Assembly: GCA_024762655.1 (NCBI GenBank)
Contig: JANTHB010000013.1
Span: forward strand, 1-51,575
Origin: Bacteroidales bacterium
Lineage (GTDB): Bacteria; Bacteroidota; Bacteroidia; Bacteroidales; VadinHA17
Reading direction: 5' to 3'
DNA length: 51,575 nt
A program made the translations under genes and the position numbers. The notes under the pieces are model-generated. The model had not been told where the DNA came from. It saw only the letters and a program-made list of their open reading frames with translations, and did not search any database. The first letter of the stretch is position 1. Every line of letters starts with the position of its first letter. Below, piece by piece: positions 1 through 10,424 of the stretch.

Positions 1-1
1 T

Positions 2-1765
2 GCTGAACCTGAGAAGGAAGAGAAAGAGCCCGTTATGAAACCGGTGGATTACTCGGAGTTCGGGATCGGGGAACTGCTTAATCGTTTGGAATTGCTCATT
101 GATGAGAGACCCGTTCAGGAAATCCGGCATGATGTGGAAAGTATTAAAGTCAATTTCTACAAAAAATTCCATCAGGAAATAGAAGAGAAGAAAAAACGTT
201 TTATCGAAGAGGGGGGAGACCCGGTCGACTTTAAACCTGGACCTGATGAGCGGGAGGAACATATGAAGTATCTCCTGAAAAAATACAGGGATAAAAAAGG
301 CAGGTACAACAAAGAACTGGAAGAAGAGAAAAAAAGGAACCTGGAAGAAAAATACAGGATCATTGAAGAGATCAAAGACCTGGTTAACCGCAAGGAATCT
401 ATCAACAAAACTTTTCAGGAATTCAGAGAGCTTCAGGACCGTTGGCGTAATGTGGGCCTGGTGCCTCAACAACATGTCAAAGATCTGTGGGAAACATATC
501 ATTACCACGTTGAAAAATTTTACGATTACATAAAAATCAACAAGGAACTCCGGGATCTCGACCTGAAGAAAAACCTTGAAAAGAAGATCCGTTTGTGTGA
601 ACAGGCTGAAAGCCTGCTTCTCGAACCGGACATCATCAATGCCTTTAAGGTCTTGCAGAAGTATCATGAACAATGGCGTGAGATTGGTCCTGTTCCCAAA
701 GAAAGCAAAACCGAACTCTGGGAACGTTTTAAGGAGGCCACCCGAAAGATCAATAAAAAATATCAGGCATATTTCCAGGAAATCAAAGAGATACAGAAAA
801 AGAATCTGGAACAGAAAACTTCCCTCACCGAAAGAGCAGAAGCCCTGGCCGATACGGATATTCATTCCCACCGCGAATGGGACGAGAAATCCAAAGAGAT
901 ACAGGAACTGCAAAAGATGTGGAAAACCATCGGTTTTGCTCCCAGAAAACAAAACAATGCCATTTACGAACGCTTCAGAAAAGCCTGCGACCGGTTTTTT
1001 AACCGGAAAAGAGAGTATTATGCCGAGAATAAGGAAGTTCAGATGAACAACTTGCAGCTAAAGACCGATTTGTGTATTCAGGCCGAAGCGCTTAAAGACA
1101 GTACTGAATGGCAAAAGACGACGGAAGACCTGATTCGTCTGCAAAAAAAATGGAAAGAGATAGGACCTGTGCCGAAAAAATATTCAGAGCAGATATGGAA
1201 AAGATTCAGAGCAGCCTGCGACGTGTTTTTCGAAAACAAATCCCGGTATTTTAAAGACCGGGAGAAGATTTATCAGGAAAACCTGAAACAGAAAGAAGCG
1301 CTGATTGAAGAAATCAGGTATTTTAAAATGACCGACAACCCGGATGCTGACTTTACCAAATTAAAAGAATTTCAAAGAAGATGGTCTGAAATAGGATATG
1401 TGCCTATCCATAAGAAGGAGGATATCGCCAACGCGTATCGTAATGCAATCAATGACTTGTTCAACAACCTGGATATTAACGATCAAAAGAAAAATTTATT
1501 GAAATACAAGGCCAAGATAGATGCTCTGGAAAGTTCCCCGAAAGCAAATATCAAGCTTATGAAAGACCGGGAAAAATTCATTAATCGCATCAAACAACTG
1601 GAAAGTGATATCACGGTATGGGAAAATAATATTGGTTTTTTCACCCAATCCAAGAATGCAGAATCCCTCATTAAAGATATCACCACCAAGATTGAGAATG
1701 CAAAAGCCAGTATCAAACTCTTAAAAGAAAAGATAAGACTCATTGATGATTTGGAAAATAACTGA
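2..1765 (+). CDS. DUF349 repeat protein, 5' end cut by window edge
   Basis: The reading frame is open to the first base of the window and reads as acidic coding sequence (A-E-P-E-K-E-E) before the ATG at 35, so the gene probably starts upstream and the ATG at 35 is internal. The protein is very rich in Lys, Glu and Arg, with no signal peptide or membrane segment. It consists of about five helical DUF349 repeats of roughly 75 residues, each marked by W-(R/K)-x-(I/V)-G-x-(V/A)-P followed by an aromatic-basic helix. A coiled-coil-like tail follows in the last ~90 residues. DUF349 proteins are common in Bacteroidota and their biochemical role is not settled. It ends 24 bases before pyrG and is probably co-transcribed with it. 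Confidence 0.9.
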   Translation, partial: AEPEKEEKEPVMKPVDYSEFGIGELLNRLELLIDERPVQEIRHDVESIKVNFYKKFHQEIEEKKKRFIEEGGDPVDFKPGPDEREEHMKYLLKKYRDKKGRYNKELEEEKKRNLEEKYRIIEEIKDLVNRKESINKTFQEFRELQDRWRNVGLVPQQHVKDLWETYHYHVEKFYDYIKINKELRDLDLKKNLEKKIRLCEQAESLLLEPDIINAFKVLQKYHEQWREIGPVPKESKTELWERFKEATRKINKKYQAYFQEIKEIQKKNLEQKTSLTERAEALADTDIHSHREWDEKSKEIQELQKMWKTIGFAPRKQNNAIYERFRKACDRFFNRKREYYAENKEVQMNNLQLKTDLCIQAEALKDSTEWQKTTEDLIRLQKKWKEIGPVPKKYSEQIWKRFRAACDVFFENKSRYFKDREKIYQENLKQKEALIEEIRYFKMTDNPDADFTKLKEFQRRWSEIGYVPIHKKEDIANAYRNAINDLFNNLDINDQKKNLLKYKAKIDALESSPKANIKLMKDREKFINRIKQLESDITVWENNIGFFTQSKNAESLIKDITTKIENAKASIKLLKEKIRLIDDLENN

Positions 1766-1777
1766 AAACCTACCTAA

Positions 1778-3457
<1,680 letters not shown>

Positions 3458-3467
3458 ACGATTTAAA

Positions 3468-5450
3468 ATGGACAAGAACACTGTTGCAGGACTATTGCTG
3501 ATCGGATTACTATTTGTCATTTTCAGCTATTACAACTCTAATCAAAGAAATAAAACCTATGTACAGGAATTGCATACTGCTGATTCGCTTTATCAGGCAC
3601 GTGAATATGACCAGGCCAGAACCTCTTATCTGAAGGCTCTGGCTTACAAGCCTTCGGAGACCTATCCCCGGCAGAGGGTCATGCAGATTGATTCACTGCT
3701 TCTGGCACAACGCCCCGACAGTCTTAAAAACAGAAAAGCCGCCGGTATCCCGGATGAGACCCCGGTTAACACTGAAAAGAAGGAAACAACCGGCACACCT
3801 TCCGTACTCCCTGAACAAGGTACTCTTCCCAAAACCGGGAAACAGGAATTCATAACCATTGAAAATGAACTGCTGAAAATACGCCTGACTACGCTCGGCG
3901 GGATGGTTTATTCCGTTCAACTGAAAAACTATAAAACCTGGGACGGAAAACCGGTCGTCTTGTTCCATGGCGACTCCACCGAATTCGGGTTTCGTTTCTT
4001 TACCAATGAAAACCGGTTAATAGATACCAAGAGACTCTTGTTTACGCCGGTAACAGATACCGGGCATATTGTGGTAACCGACAGCAGTTATACGGCAATT
4101 CTACGTCTTAAAGTCGGGGATCATGAATATATGGATTACCGTTACACCATTTCACGCAACGAATACATGATCCATTTTGATGTGGATATGCACGGTATGG
4201 ACAATCTGATTGCCCGGAACCTGACGGATATCTCCCTGAAATGGAAGATATATATGCCCCAGCAGGAAAAAGGCAGAACCAACGAGGATTTTTATTCCAC
4301 TATAAAATTTAAATACTACCAGGATGTGGTGGACGGTTTGCCGATGCGAAGTAAAAAACCGGAGTTGTCAAAAGACATAACCACCAAACTTATCTGGGTA
4401 GCTTTTAAAGACCAGTTTTTCTCTTCTGTCCTGATATCCGACTCGCACCCTTTTTTAAATGGCACGGTTAAAACCACAAAGATGCCGGAGGAATCTACTT
4501 ATTTCAGAGAATGCGAGACCGAGCTTAGTGTACCCTATCAGCCCAAGAAAGAGCTTAACTATCACATGAGAATGTATTTCGGTCCCAACCATTTCAAGAC
4601 CCTGAAAAAATACGGTATGGACCTACAGGAATTGGTTTACCTGGGCAGAAACATTATCCGATGGATCAATCAGTTTGTAATCATTCCTCTTTTTAACTGG
4701 CTGAACCAGTATATATCCAATTACGGGATTATTATCCTGCTGCTTACGCTGATCATTAAGATGGCTCTCTTCCCGCTCACCTACAAGTCTTATGTCTCCC
4801 AGGCCAAGATGAAAGTGCTGAAGCCTTATGTGGATGAGCTCAATGCCAAATATCCGAAGAAAGAGGATGCCATGAAAAAACAGCAGGCCACCATGGCTCT
4901 TTACAAACGTGCCGGCGTCAGCCCGATGGGAGGGTGTCTGCCCATGATTCTGCAGTTGCCTATCCTGTATGCTATGTTCCGTTTTTTCCCGACATCCATA
5001 GAGCTGAGACAACAAAGCTTCCTGTGGGCACATGACCTTTCCACCTACGACTCCATCCTGCATTTGCCTTTTGTCATACCCATGTATGGCGATCATGTGA
5101 GCCTGTTTACCATCCTGATGACCGCCTCCACCATCATCACCATGAAGATAAACAGTCCTTCCGGAAGTTCCAGTCAAATGCCGGGAATGAAAGGGATGAT
5201 GTATATTATGCCGGTCACTTTTATGTTATTCCTGAATAACTTCTCGGCGGCCCTGAACTACTATTACTTCCTGGCTAACCTGATCACTTTCGGACAGAAT
5301 ATGCTTGCCAAATCTTTTGTGAAAGATGAAGAGATCCTGAAAAAACTAAAGGAGAACAAGAATGCCCCCGTAAAAAAATCCAAATGGCAACAGCGCATGG
5401 AAGAGGCAGCCAAAGCAAAAGGGTATCGTGCTCCTAAAAAAAGGAAGTAA
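3468..5450 (+). CDS. yidC: Membrane protein insertase YidC with an N-terminal periplasmic TPR insertion
   Basis: Inserts and folds inner-membrane proteins, alone or with SecYEG. Transmembrane helix 1 spans about residues 6-22, followed by the periplasmic beta-sandwich domain and a C-terminal five-helix insertase core from about residue 385. The core contains the YidC/Oxa1 signatures (GVSPMGGCLPMILQLPILYAMF) and a basic tail. Odd feature: directly after helix 1, residues 31-64 fit a canonical TPR consensus (Ala38, Ala50, Tyr54, Ala57, Pro62), and a low-complexity Pro/Thr linker leads to the usual domain. At 660 residues it is long for the family. It starts 10 bases after pyrG. Confidence 0.96.
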   Translation: MDKNTVAGLLLIGLLFVIFSYYNSNQRNKTYVQELHTADSLYQAREYDQARTSYLKALAYKPSETYPRQRVMQIDSLLLAQRPDSLKNRKAAGIPDETPVNTEKKETTGTPSVLPEQGTLPKTGKQEFITIENELLKIRLTTLGGMVYSVQLKNYKTWDGKPVVLFHGDSTEFGFRFFTNENRLIDTKRLLFTPVTDTGHIVVTDSSYTAILRLKVGDHEYMDYRYTISRNEYMIHFDVDMHGMDNLIARNLTDISLKWKIYMPQQEKGRTNEDFYSTIKFKYYQDVVDGLPMRSKKPELSKDITTKLIWVAFKDQFFSSVLISDSHPFLNGTVKTTKMPEESTYFRECETELSVPYQPKKELNYHMRMYFGPNHFKTLKKYGMDLQELVYLGRNIIRWINQFVIIPLFNWLNQYISNYGIIILLLTLIIKMALFPLTYKSYVSQAKMKVLKPYVDELNAKYPKKEDAMKKQQATMALYKRAGVSPMGGCLPMILQLPILYAMFRFFPTSIELRQQSFLWAHDLSTYDSILHLPFVIPMYGDHVSLFTILMTASTIITMKINSPSGSSSQMPGMKGMMYIMPVTFMLFLNNFSAALNYYYFLANLITFGQNMLAKSFVKDEEILKKLKENKNAPVKKSKWQQRMEEAAKAKGYRAPKKRK

Positions 5451-5470
5451 TCTATAACATATTTTATCTT

Positions 5471-5501
5471 TTTGATAAGAGAGATAAAACATATACTTTT
5501 G
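5471..5501 (+). promoter_or_regulatory. Bacteroidota-type promoter for sucD
   Basis: TTTG at 5471-5474, 19 bases, then TACTTTTG at 5494-5501, an exact match to the TAnnTTTG -7 consensus at accepted spacing. The predicted transcript start is about 35 bases before the sucD ATG. Confidence 0.7.
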
Positions 5502-5543
5502 GTACCCTGAAAAACACTACTAATAAAAATTAATTTTCAAAGA

Positions 5544-6413
5544 ATGAGTATTCTGGTAAACAAAGAATCAAGAGTCCTGGTGCAGGGATTCACAGGCAGT
5601 GAGGGCACCTTTCATGCCCGGCAAATGATCGAATACGGCACGCAGGTGGTCGGGGGGGTAACCCCGGGCAAAGGAGGACAGCATCACCTGGACAGGCCTG
5701 TTTTCAATACGGTGAAAGAAGCTGTTGAGGAGACCGGTGCCGATGTATCTATCATCTTTGTACCGCCGCCTTTTGCTGCCGACGCCATTATGGAAGCTGC
5801 CGACGCCGGGGTAAAAGTAGCCGTTGCCATTACCGAAGGGATTCCTACACAGGATATGGTGAAGGTAAAAGAATATCTGGAAGATCATGAAACCCGTTTG
5901 ATAGGTCCCAACTGCCCGGGGATTATCACAGCCGAGGAAGCCAAGATCGGCATCATGCCCGGCTTTATCTTCAAGAAAGGCCCCGTAGGGGTTGTCTCAC
6001 GTTCAGGGACCCTTACCTATGAAGCGGTTGACCAGGTTACCAAAGCCGGCCTGGGACAGACCACAGCCATCGGTATCGGGGGGGATCCGATCATCGGAAC
6101 ATCCACCCTGGATGCTATCAAACTGTTTATGGAGGACCCGGATACTGAAGGGATTGTCATGATCGGAGAAATCGGCGGAAGTATGGAAGCGGATGCTGCT
6201 TACTGGATCAGGGAATATGGCACAAAACCGGTCGTGGGATTTATTGCGGGACAGACCGCTCCCAAGGGAAGAAGAATGGGGCATGCCGGAGCCATCATCG
6301 GGGGAAAGGCAGATACTGCTGCTGCCAAGATGAAGATTATGGCCGAATGCGGCATCCATGTGGTAGAATCTCCCGCTCATATAGGCGAGACCATAGCCAG
6401 ACTGCTAAAATAA
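5544..6413 (+). CDS. sucD: Succinate--CoA ligase, alpha subunit
   Basis: Alpha subunit of the TCA-cycle succinyl-CoA synthetase, which couples succinyl-CoA cleavage to nucleoside triphosphate formation. The 289 residues show the CoA-binding Rossmann domain ([15 protein letters not shown] near the N-terminus, then GPNCPGII) and the phosphorylated His247 in GHAGAIIGG, matching the E. coli His246 position. The beta subunit gene sucC is not adjacent and must lie elsewhere. A good promoter lies just upstream, so it is transcribed independently of yidC. The sirtuin gene follows after 24 bases and may be co-transcribed. Confidence 0.97.
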   Translation: MSILVNKESRVLVQGFTGSEGTFHARQMIEYGTQVVGGVTPGKGGQHHLDRPVFNTVKEAVEETGADVSIIFVPPPFAADAIMEAADAGVKVAVAITEGIPTQDMVKVKEYLEDHETRLIGPNCPGIITAEEAKIGIMPGFIFKKGPVGVVSRSGTLTYEAVDQVTKAGLGQTTAIGIGGDPIIGTSTLDAIKLFMEDPDTEGIVMIGEIGGSMEADAAYWIREYGTKPVVGFIAGQTAPKGRRMGHAGAIIGGKADTAAAKMKIMAECGIHVVESPAHIGETIARLLK

Positions 6414-6437
6414 CCGGTATGTTATAGCCCTGCAGTC

Positions 6438-7181
6438 GTGGAACCCCTGGAAGAAGCCGTCCAAATACTGAAACAGTCTTCTCACACCACCGCTTTTACC
6501 GGAGCGGGTATTTCCGTGGAAAGCGGGATCCCTCCTTTCAGAGGCGAAAACGGACTGTGGAGTAAGTACGATCCCATCGTCTTGGATATCGGGTATTTCC
6601 ATACGCATCCTGCAGAAGCATGGAAGGTGATCCGTGAAATCTTTTACGATTTTTTCGGGAAGGCAAAGCCGAATCCCGCTCATTTTGCACTGGCGGAAAT
6701 GGAAAAACAAGGCCGGTTGGCTGCGGTCATCACACAGAATATCGATAATCTCCACCAGGAAGCCGGCAGTAAGAAGGTCTATGAATACCACGGGAATTCA
6801 CAGCGACTGCTCTGTCCCAAATGCGGGGCCGTTTATCATCCCATAGAGATGGACCTATCAACCCTGCCGCCCCGTTGTAAAAACGACGGAGAAGTGCTGA
6901 AACCGGATTTTGTTTTCTTCGGCGAAGCGATCCCCGCGCTGGCAGCAACCAAAGCGGAAGAAGAAGCAAGCACCGCAGATGTTTTTCTACTGGTCGGTAC
7001 AACCGGGGAAATTATGCCGGCCTCTCTGATCCCGCAAATGGCCAAACAAAACGGGGCCAGAATCATTGAGATCAACCCCGGCGTTTCAAATTTCACCCAT
7101 TCGATCACGGATGTGTATATCCGGGGTAAAGCAGGGGAGGTGCTGCCGGTAATTGCCGGAAAGCTGACCGGAAAATCTTAA
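6438..7181 (+). CDS. Sir2-family NAD-dependent protein deacylase, altered zinc site
   Basis: Sirtuins remove acyl groups from lysine using NAD. The protein shows GAGISVESGIPPFRG (NAD-binding loop), TQNIDNLH and the catalytic His118 in YEYHGN, plus the GTTGEIMPAS segment of the Rossmann fold. The start is a GTG at 6438, chosen because the GAGIS motif follows at the normal distance. The structural zinc site shows Cys126-x2-Cys129 and Cys147, but the expected fourth Cys is Asp150 (C-K-N-D). The second half of the site is therefore altered; Asp may serve as ligand or zinc may be bound weakly. The substrate (acetyl, succinyl or other) cannot be read from the sequence. Confidence 0.93.
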   Translation: MEPLEEAVQILKQSSHTTAFTGAGISVESGIPPFRGENGLWSKYDPIVLDIGYFHTHPAEAWKVIREIFYDFFGKAKPNPAHFALAEMEKQGRLAAVITQNIDNLHQEAGSKKVYEYHGNSQRLLCPKCGAVYHPIEMDLSTLPPRCKNDGEVLKPDFVFFGEAIPALAATKAEEEASTADVFLLVGTTGEIMPASLIPQMAKQNGARIIEINPGVSNFTHSITDVYIRGKAGEVLPVIAGKLTGKS

Positions 7182-7394
7182 TAGCGTAACCCCCTGTTCT
7201 CAGAGGCTTGCCATCCTTGGGCAGAAAAAAAATGGTGAGTGAAATATATTGTACAACGATCCGTGAGAATCGCTGAATAACCATACGTATTTGTCTGGCG
7301 ATAGGGTTTGCGCGAACCATGAAAATTCGGGGAATAAATTTCCATATTCGAAAATACTTGTTTATTTTGCTTCCTCAATCAAAAATGTATAACC

Positions 7395-8141
7395 ATGGAT
7401 TTGTTAAAAGGAAAAACAGCAATAGTTACCGGAGCTGCCCGGGGTATAGGGCGTGCCATTGCCATTCGATTTGCCCGGGAAGGAGCCAACGTAGCCATCA
7501 CCGATCTGGCCGTGGATGACAATGCCGAAGATACGGTTAAAACGATCGAATCATACGGTGTCAAGGCCAAAGCCTATGCTTCCGACGCCAGCGACTACTC
7601 CCAAACCGGTCAGGTGGTCAAAGCCATCGCAGAAGATTTCGGGAAAATAGATATCCTGGTGAACAATGCAGGGATCACCCGCGACACCTTGCTGATGCGG
7701 ATGACCGAAGAACAGTGGGACCTGGTGATCAAAGTCAACCTGAAGTCCGTCTTTAACTTTACCAAGGCCGTACAGCCTTATATGCTGAAACAACGCAGCG
7801 GCACGATCATCAGCATGAGCTCGGTGGTAGGAGTCAGCGGGAATGCGGGCCAGGCCAATTATTCCGCTTCCAAAGCAGGCATCATCGGCTTTACCAAATC
7901 GGTGGCCAAGGAAGTTGGCTCGAGAGGCATCCGTTGCAATGCCATCGCCCCCGGATTTATAGATACGGAAATGACCAAAAAGCTGCCGGAAGATGTGCGG
8001 AAAGCCTGGATCCAACAGATCCCCCTGCGACGTGCCGGACTGCCTGAAGATGTAGCCAATACGGCCCTGTTCCTTGCTTCCGATCTGTCATCGTATGTCA
8101 GCGGACAGGTCATCAACGTTTGTGGCGGCATGAATACCTGA
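7395..8141 (+). CDS. fabG: 3-oxoacyl-[acyl-carrier-protein] reductase
   Basis: NADPH-dependent reductase of the fatty-acid elongation cycle. It is a classical 248-residue short-chain dehydrogenase with TGAARGIGRAIA (cofactor binding), NNAGITRD, the catalytic Ser in SMSSVVG and Tyr156-x3-Lys160 in YSASKAG. The NNAGITRDTLLMRM segment and the C-terminal VINVCGGM ending are typical of FabG rather than a generic SDR. No other fab gene is adjacent. The 213 bases between the sirtuin and this gene hold only a weak -7-like TATTTTG near 7370. Confidence 0.93.
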   Translation: MDLLKGKTAIVTGAARGIGRAIAIRFAREGANVAITDLAVDDNAEDTVKTIESYGVKAKAYASDASDYSQTGQVVKAIAEDFGKIDILVNNAGITRDTLLMRMTEEQWDLVIKVNLKSVFNFTKAVQPYMLKQRSGTIISMSSVVGVSGNAGQANYSASKAGIIGFTKSVAKEVGSRGIRCNAIAPGFIDTEMTKKLPEDVRKAWIQQIPLRRAGLPEDVANTALFLASDLSSYVSGQVINVCGGMNT

Positions 8142-8259
8142 ACCATATAACGAGCCCCCTTTGGAGTACATGAAATCCGTACCTTTTGTGTTACGGATTT
8201 TTTTTCTTCTCCTGTTCATATTTTTTGTATCTTTTTCCATTCATAAAAGACAAAGTAGT

Positions 8260-9330
8260 ATGCGCTTCCGGAGGATTATGCTTATGTTTCTTGTCCTGGC
8301 TGCAGGTCTTTCTTCCTGTATCTCTCCCGGGGAGATCGTCGTGGATATCTATGAACCACCCCCGGTAAGGATACTGGATTCCATTGATACCATTCTGTTT
8401 GTGGCAAGATTCCCCTCCCTTGAATGGAAGACTTATCAGAATAAAAATAACCGTACTCAAATAGAGGGAGAAGCGTATTGGGTGCAGGCGACACAGCAGG
8501 CAATAGCTGGTTTTCAGGACAGGACGAAAGAAAAAGAATCACCGGTGACAGCCGGCATTGTCAACTGGGTTGATACCCTTAAATTTCACGGAGATCATTT
8601 CCCTCCCTCTCTTGACAGCAGCGCATTGGTCTTTCTATGTAAACCTCATAAGTGCCCCCGGGTATTGATATCGCTGGAATCTTTTTCTTATCAGACGAAA
8701 AAACGTTATTCGACATACAAACGTTATGTCCGGGAAAAACAAAACAAAATATGGTCAAAAACAAAACTTTACAATGTTCAGCCTGTCATTATGCAGCAAG
8801 TGCGTTTGACCGCTTATGCCAAAATAAGCTGGAGAATTTATGATTGTTTGGGAAAACAATCTATTTTTGAAAAACAATTAACCGACTCAGCCGTATATGA
8901 AATGGATGGTTCGACAAGAGAAGAGGTAGAAAGAAAACTTCCTTCCCCGGAGGTCGCAACGGATGATGCAGCTTATCTTGCCGGGAGAAGTTTTGCGGAG
9001 TACATCCTGCCATCCTACCGGACAGAAGTACGGCATTATTACGGAGGAGGAAACAGACTCTTGCATAAAACGAAAAAACAGGTAAAATTCAGACAGTGGA
9101 GCCTGGCACAAAAGTCATGGGAAGCTGCTCTGTCGGACCAAAATGTAAAGAGAAAAAACAAAGCCCGGCTCCTATATAATCTGGCTTTGGTAGAAGAAAT
9201 GAGAGGAAATCGCATGAAAGCACTGCATTTAATGGATGAAGCGGTCAGCCTGTTTCCCGGTGCGGGGATGATCCGCTACAGAAACCTGATAGAACAAGAG
9301 ACTAAAGAAACCTCTTTGACGGCCAGATGA
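8260..9330 (+). CDS. Lipoprotein with C-terminal TPR motif, tandem paralogue 1
   Basis: No function recognised. The start is placed at the ATG at 8260: from there a signal peptide with a lipobox (LSSC) follows at once, whereas the longer frame from 8161 would put a second hydrophobic stretch in front of it. The mature protein is a ~250-residue mixed domain followed by a TPR-like hairpin (KNKARLLYNLALVEEMRGN) at about residues 300-340. It shares its plan with the next gene: lipobox, a V-x-P-P motif shortly after the Cys, an A-x-L-A-G-x-x-x-A-x-x-I-x-P segment, then TPR. It resembles the Bacteroidota lipoproteins annotated as DUF6340, but I hold that assignment loosely. The two genes overlap by four bases. 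Confidence 0.75.
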   Translation: MRFRRIMLMFLVLAAGLSSCISPGEIVVDIYEPPPVRILDSIDTILFVARFPSLEWKTYQNKNNRTQIEGEAYWVQATQQAIAGFQDRTKEKESPVTAGIVNWVDTLKFHGDHFPPSLDSSALVFLCKPHKCPRVLISLESFSYQTKKRYSTYKRYVREKQNKIWSKTKLYNVQPVIMQQVRLTAYAKISWRIYDCLGKQSIFEKQLTDSAVYEMDGSTREEVERKLPSPEVATDDAAYLAGRSFAEYILPSYRTEVRHYYGGGNRLLHKTKKQVKFRQWSLAQKSWEAALSDQNVKRKNKARLLYNLALVEEMRGNRMKALHLMDEAVSLFPGAGMIRYRNLIEQETKETSLTAR

Positions 9331-10370
9331 AAAGAATTGCTTTTTTTATATTGATGTGCGGCATTTTCCTGATGATGCTGACCGGCTGTTACAGCACAAA
9401 AAAAATTACCATACAGGTATTGCATCCCCCTGATAGGATCGTCTTCAATACCCCCGAAAATCTGGTACTGATCAACCGGATGTTACGGGATACTTCCCTG
9501 CAGGATACCCTGCACTTCAATGACCTGAAGATGCCCTCAAAAATGTATAATGCCCTCCAATGGAAAGCGCTTTACGGATTTGCTGACGTTGCCTACGGCT
9601 CTCCCTGGGTGAAGAATGTGTTTTTTGATTCTGTCTTTGTGGATTCGGTTTCCATCAATCGCAAACCCGGTATAATATCCTTCCCGGAAAGGGAAAAGAT
9701 GTTTAAAAACGATAAGGCTACGATAGGAGTGGACCTGGCAATAATGATCTTTTCGGATTCAATATACCGCACGCATGAATTTGTGTATAGTGATAACCCG
9801 GAGGAGTTGGACGGAGCCTGGCTTACCGTTATCAACGTAGATCTCCTGGTAAAAGCCGATTGGTTTATCTACCAGGCAAACAACCCCCTGCCGATCGATA
9901 CCACGAACCATACGAATGTTCTTAATCTGAACGGTGCAGGACGTTCTTACCGCGAAGCATTTGCCAACCTTCCCAATGTCAGGGAGGCCATTGCAGACCT
10001 GGCATACCAGGCCGGACAACAACATGCCTATCATATCTTTCCCATCTGGGATGAAGTGTCCCGTATTTACTTTATCAATACTCTGGATCAGAAAATGAAG
10101 GAGGCGGAAGACCTGGCGAAAAAAAACCAGTGGATGGATGCCGCGGCAATATGGCGGGACATAACGCTCTCCAAAAATAAGAAAAAAGCTGCCTATGCAG
10201 CCTTTAATATGGCCCTGGCAAGCGAAATCAACGATAAACTGGATCTGGCCGAATCGTGGCTGAAACGATCCCTCGAACTGTATGGCAGCCCCGTCACCCG
10301 GAATTACCTGGATATCATACGTGAAAGGCTGAAGGATTATAAAAAAATGAATCTGAAGACTTCGGAATAA
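9327..10370 (+). CDS. Lipoprotein with C-terminal TPR motif, tandem paralogue 2
   Basis: Function unknown. The start ATG lies in an ATGA overlap with the stop of the preceding gene, indicating translational coupling. It has a signal peptide with lipobox (MLTGC), then a domain parallel to the neighbour, the segment IADLAYQAGQQHAYHIFPIW, and a C-terminal TPR pair around WMDAAAIWRDI and AAYAAFNMALASEI. Conserved order and tandem placement indicate an old duplication with strong divergence. The products are probably periplasmic or outer-membrane anchored and may work together. The next gene has its own promoter. Confidence 0.78.
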   Translation: MKRIAFFILMCGIFLMMLTGCYSTKKITIQVLHPPDRIVFNTPENLVLINRMLRDTSLQDTLHFNDLKMPSKMYNALQWKALYGFADVAYGSPWVKNVFFDSVFVDSVSINRKPGIISFPEREKMFKNDKATIGVDLAIMIFSDSIYRTHEFVYSDNPEELDGAWLTVINVDLLVKADWFIYQANNPLPIDTTNHTNVLNLNGAGRSYREAFANLPNVREAIADLAYQAGQQHAYHIFPIWDEVSRIYFINTLDQKMKEAEDLAKKNQWMDAAAIWRDITLSKNKKKAAYAAFNMALASEINDKLDLAESWLKRSLELYGSPVTRNYLDIIRERLKDYKKMNLKTSE

Positions 10371-10391
10371 CCGGATTTGACAGGAAGTTGC

Positions 10392-10399
10392 TATTTTTG
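10392..10399 (+). promoter_or_regulatory. -7 element for the M48 protease gene
   Basis: TATTTTTG is an exact match to TAnnTTTG, 25 bases before the ATG chosen at 10425. No convincing -33 element is seen at normal spacing. Its position inside the longer possible frame supports the downstream start. Confidence 0.45.
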
Positions 10400-10424
10400 C
10401 CTCCTTATTATAATCCGTTTTACT

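Noticed and set aside
8161-8259. N-terminal extension of the first TPR lipoprotein
   Set aside because: It starts with TTG, adds a second hydrophobic stretch and puts the lipobox too far in.
10377-10424. Longer start for the M48 protease
   Set aside because: It contains the exact -7 element TATTTTTG and no homology to the family start.
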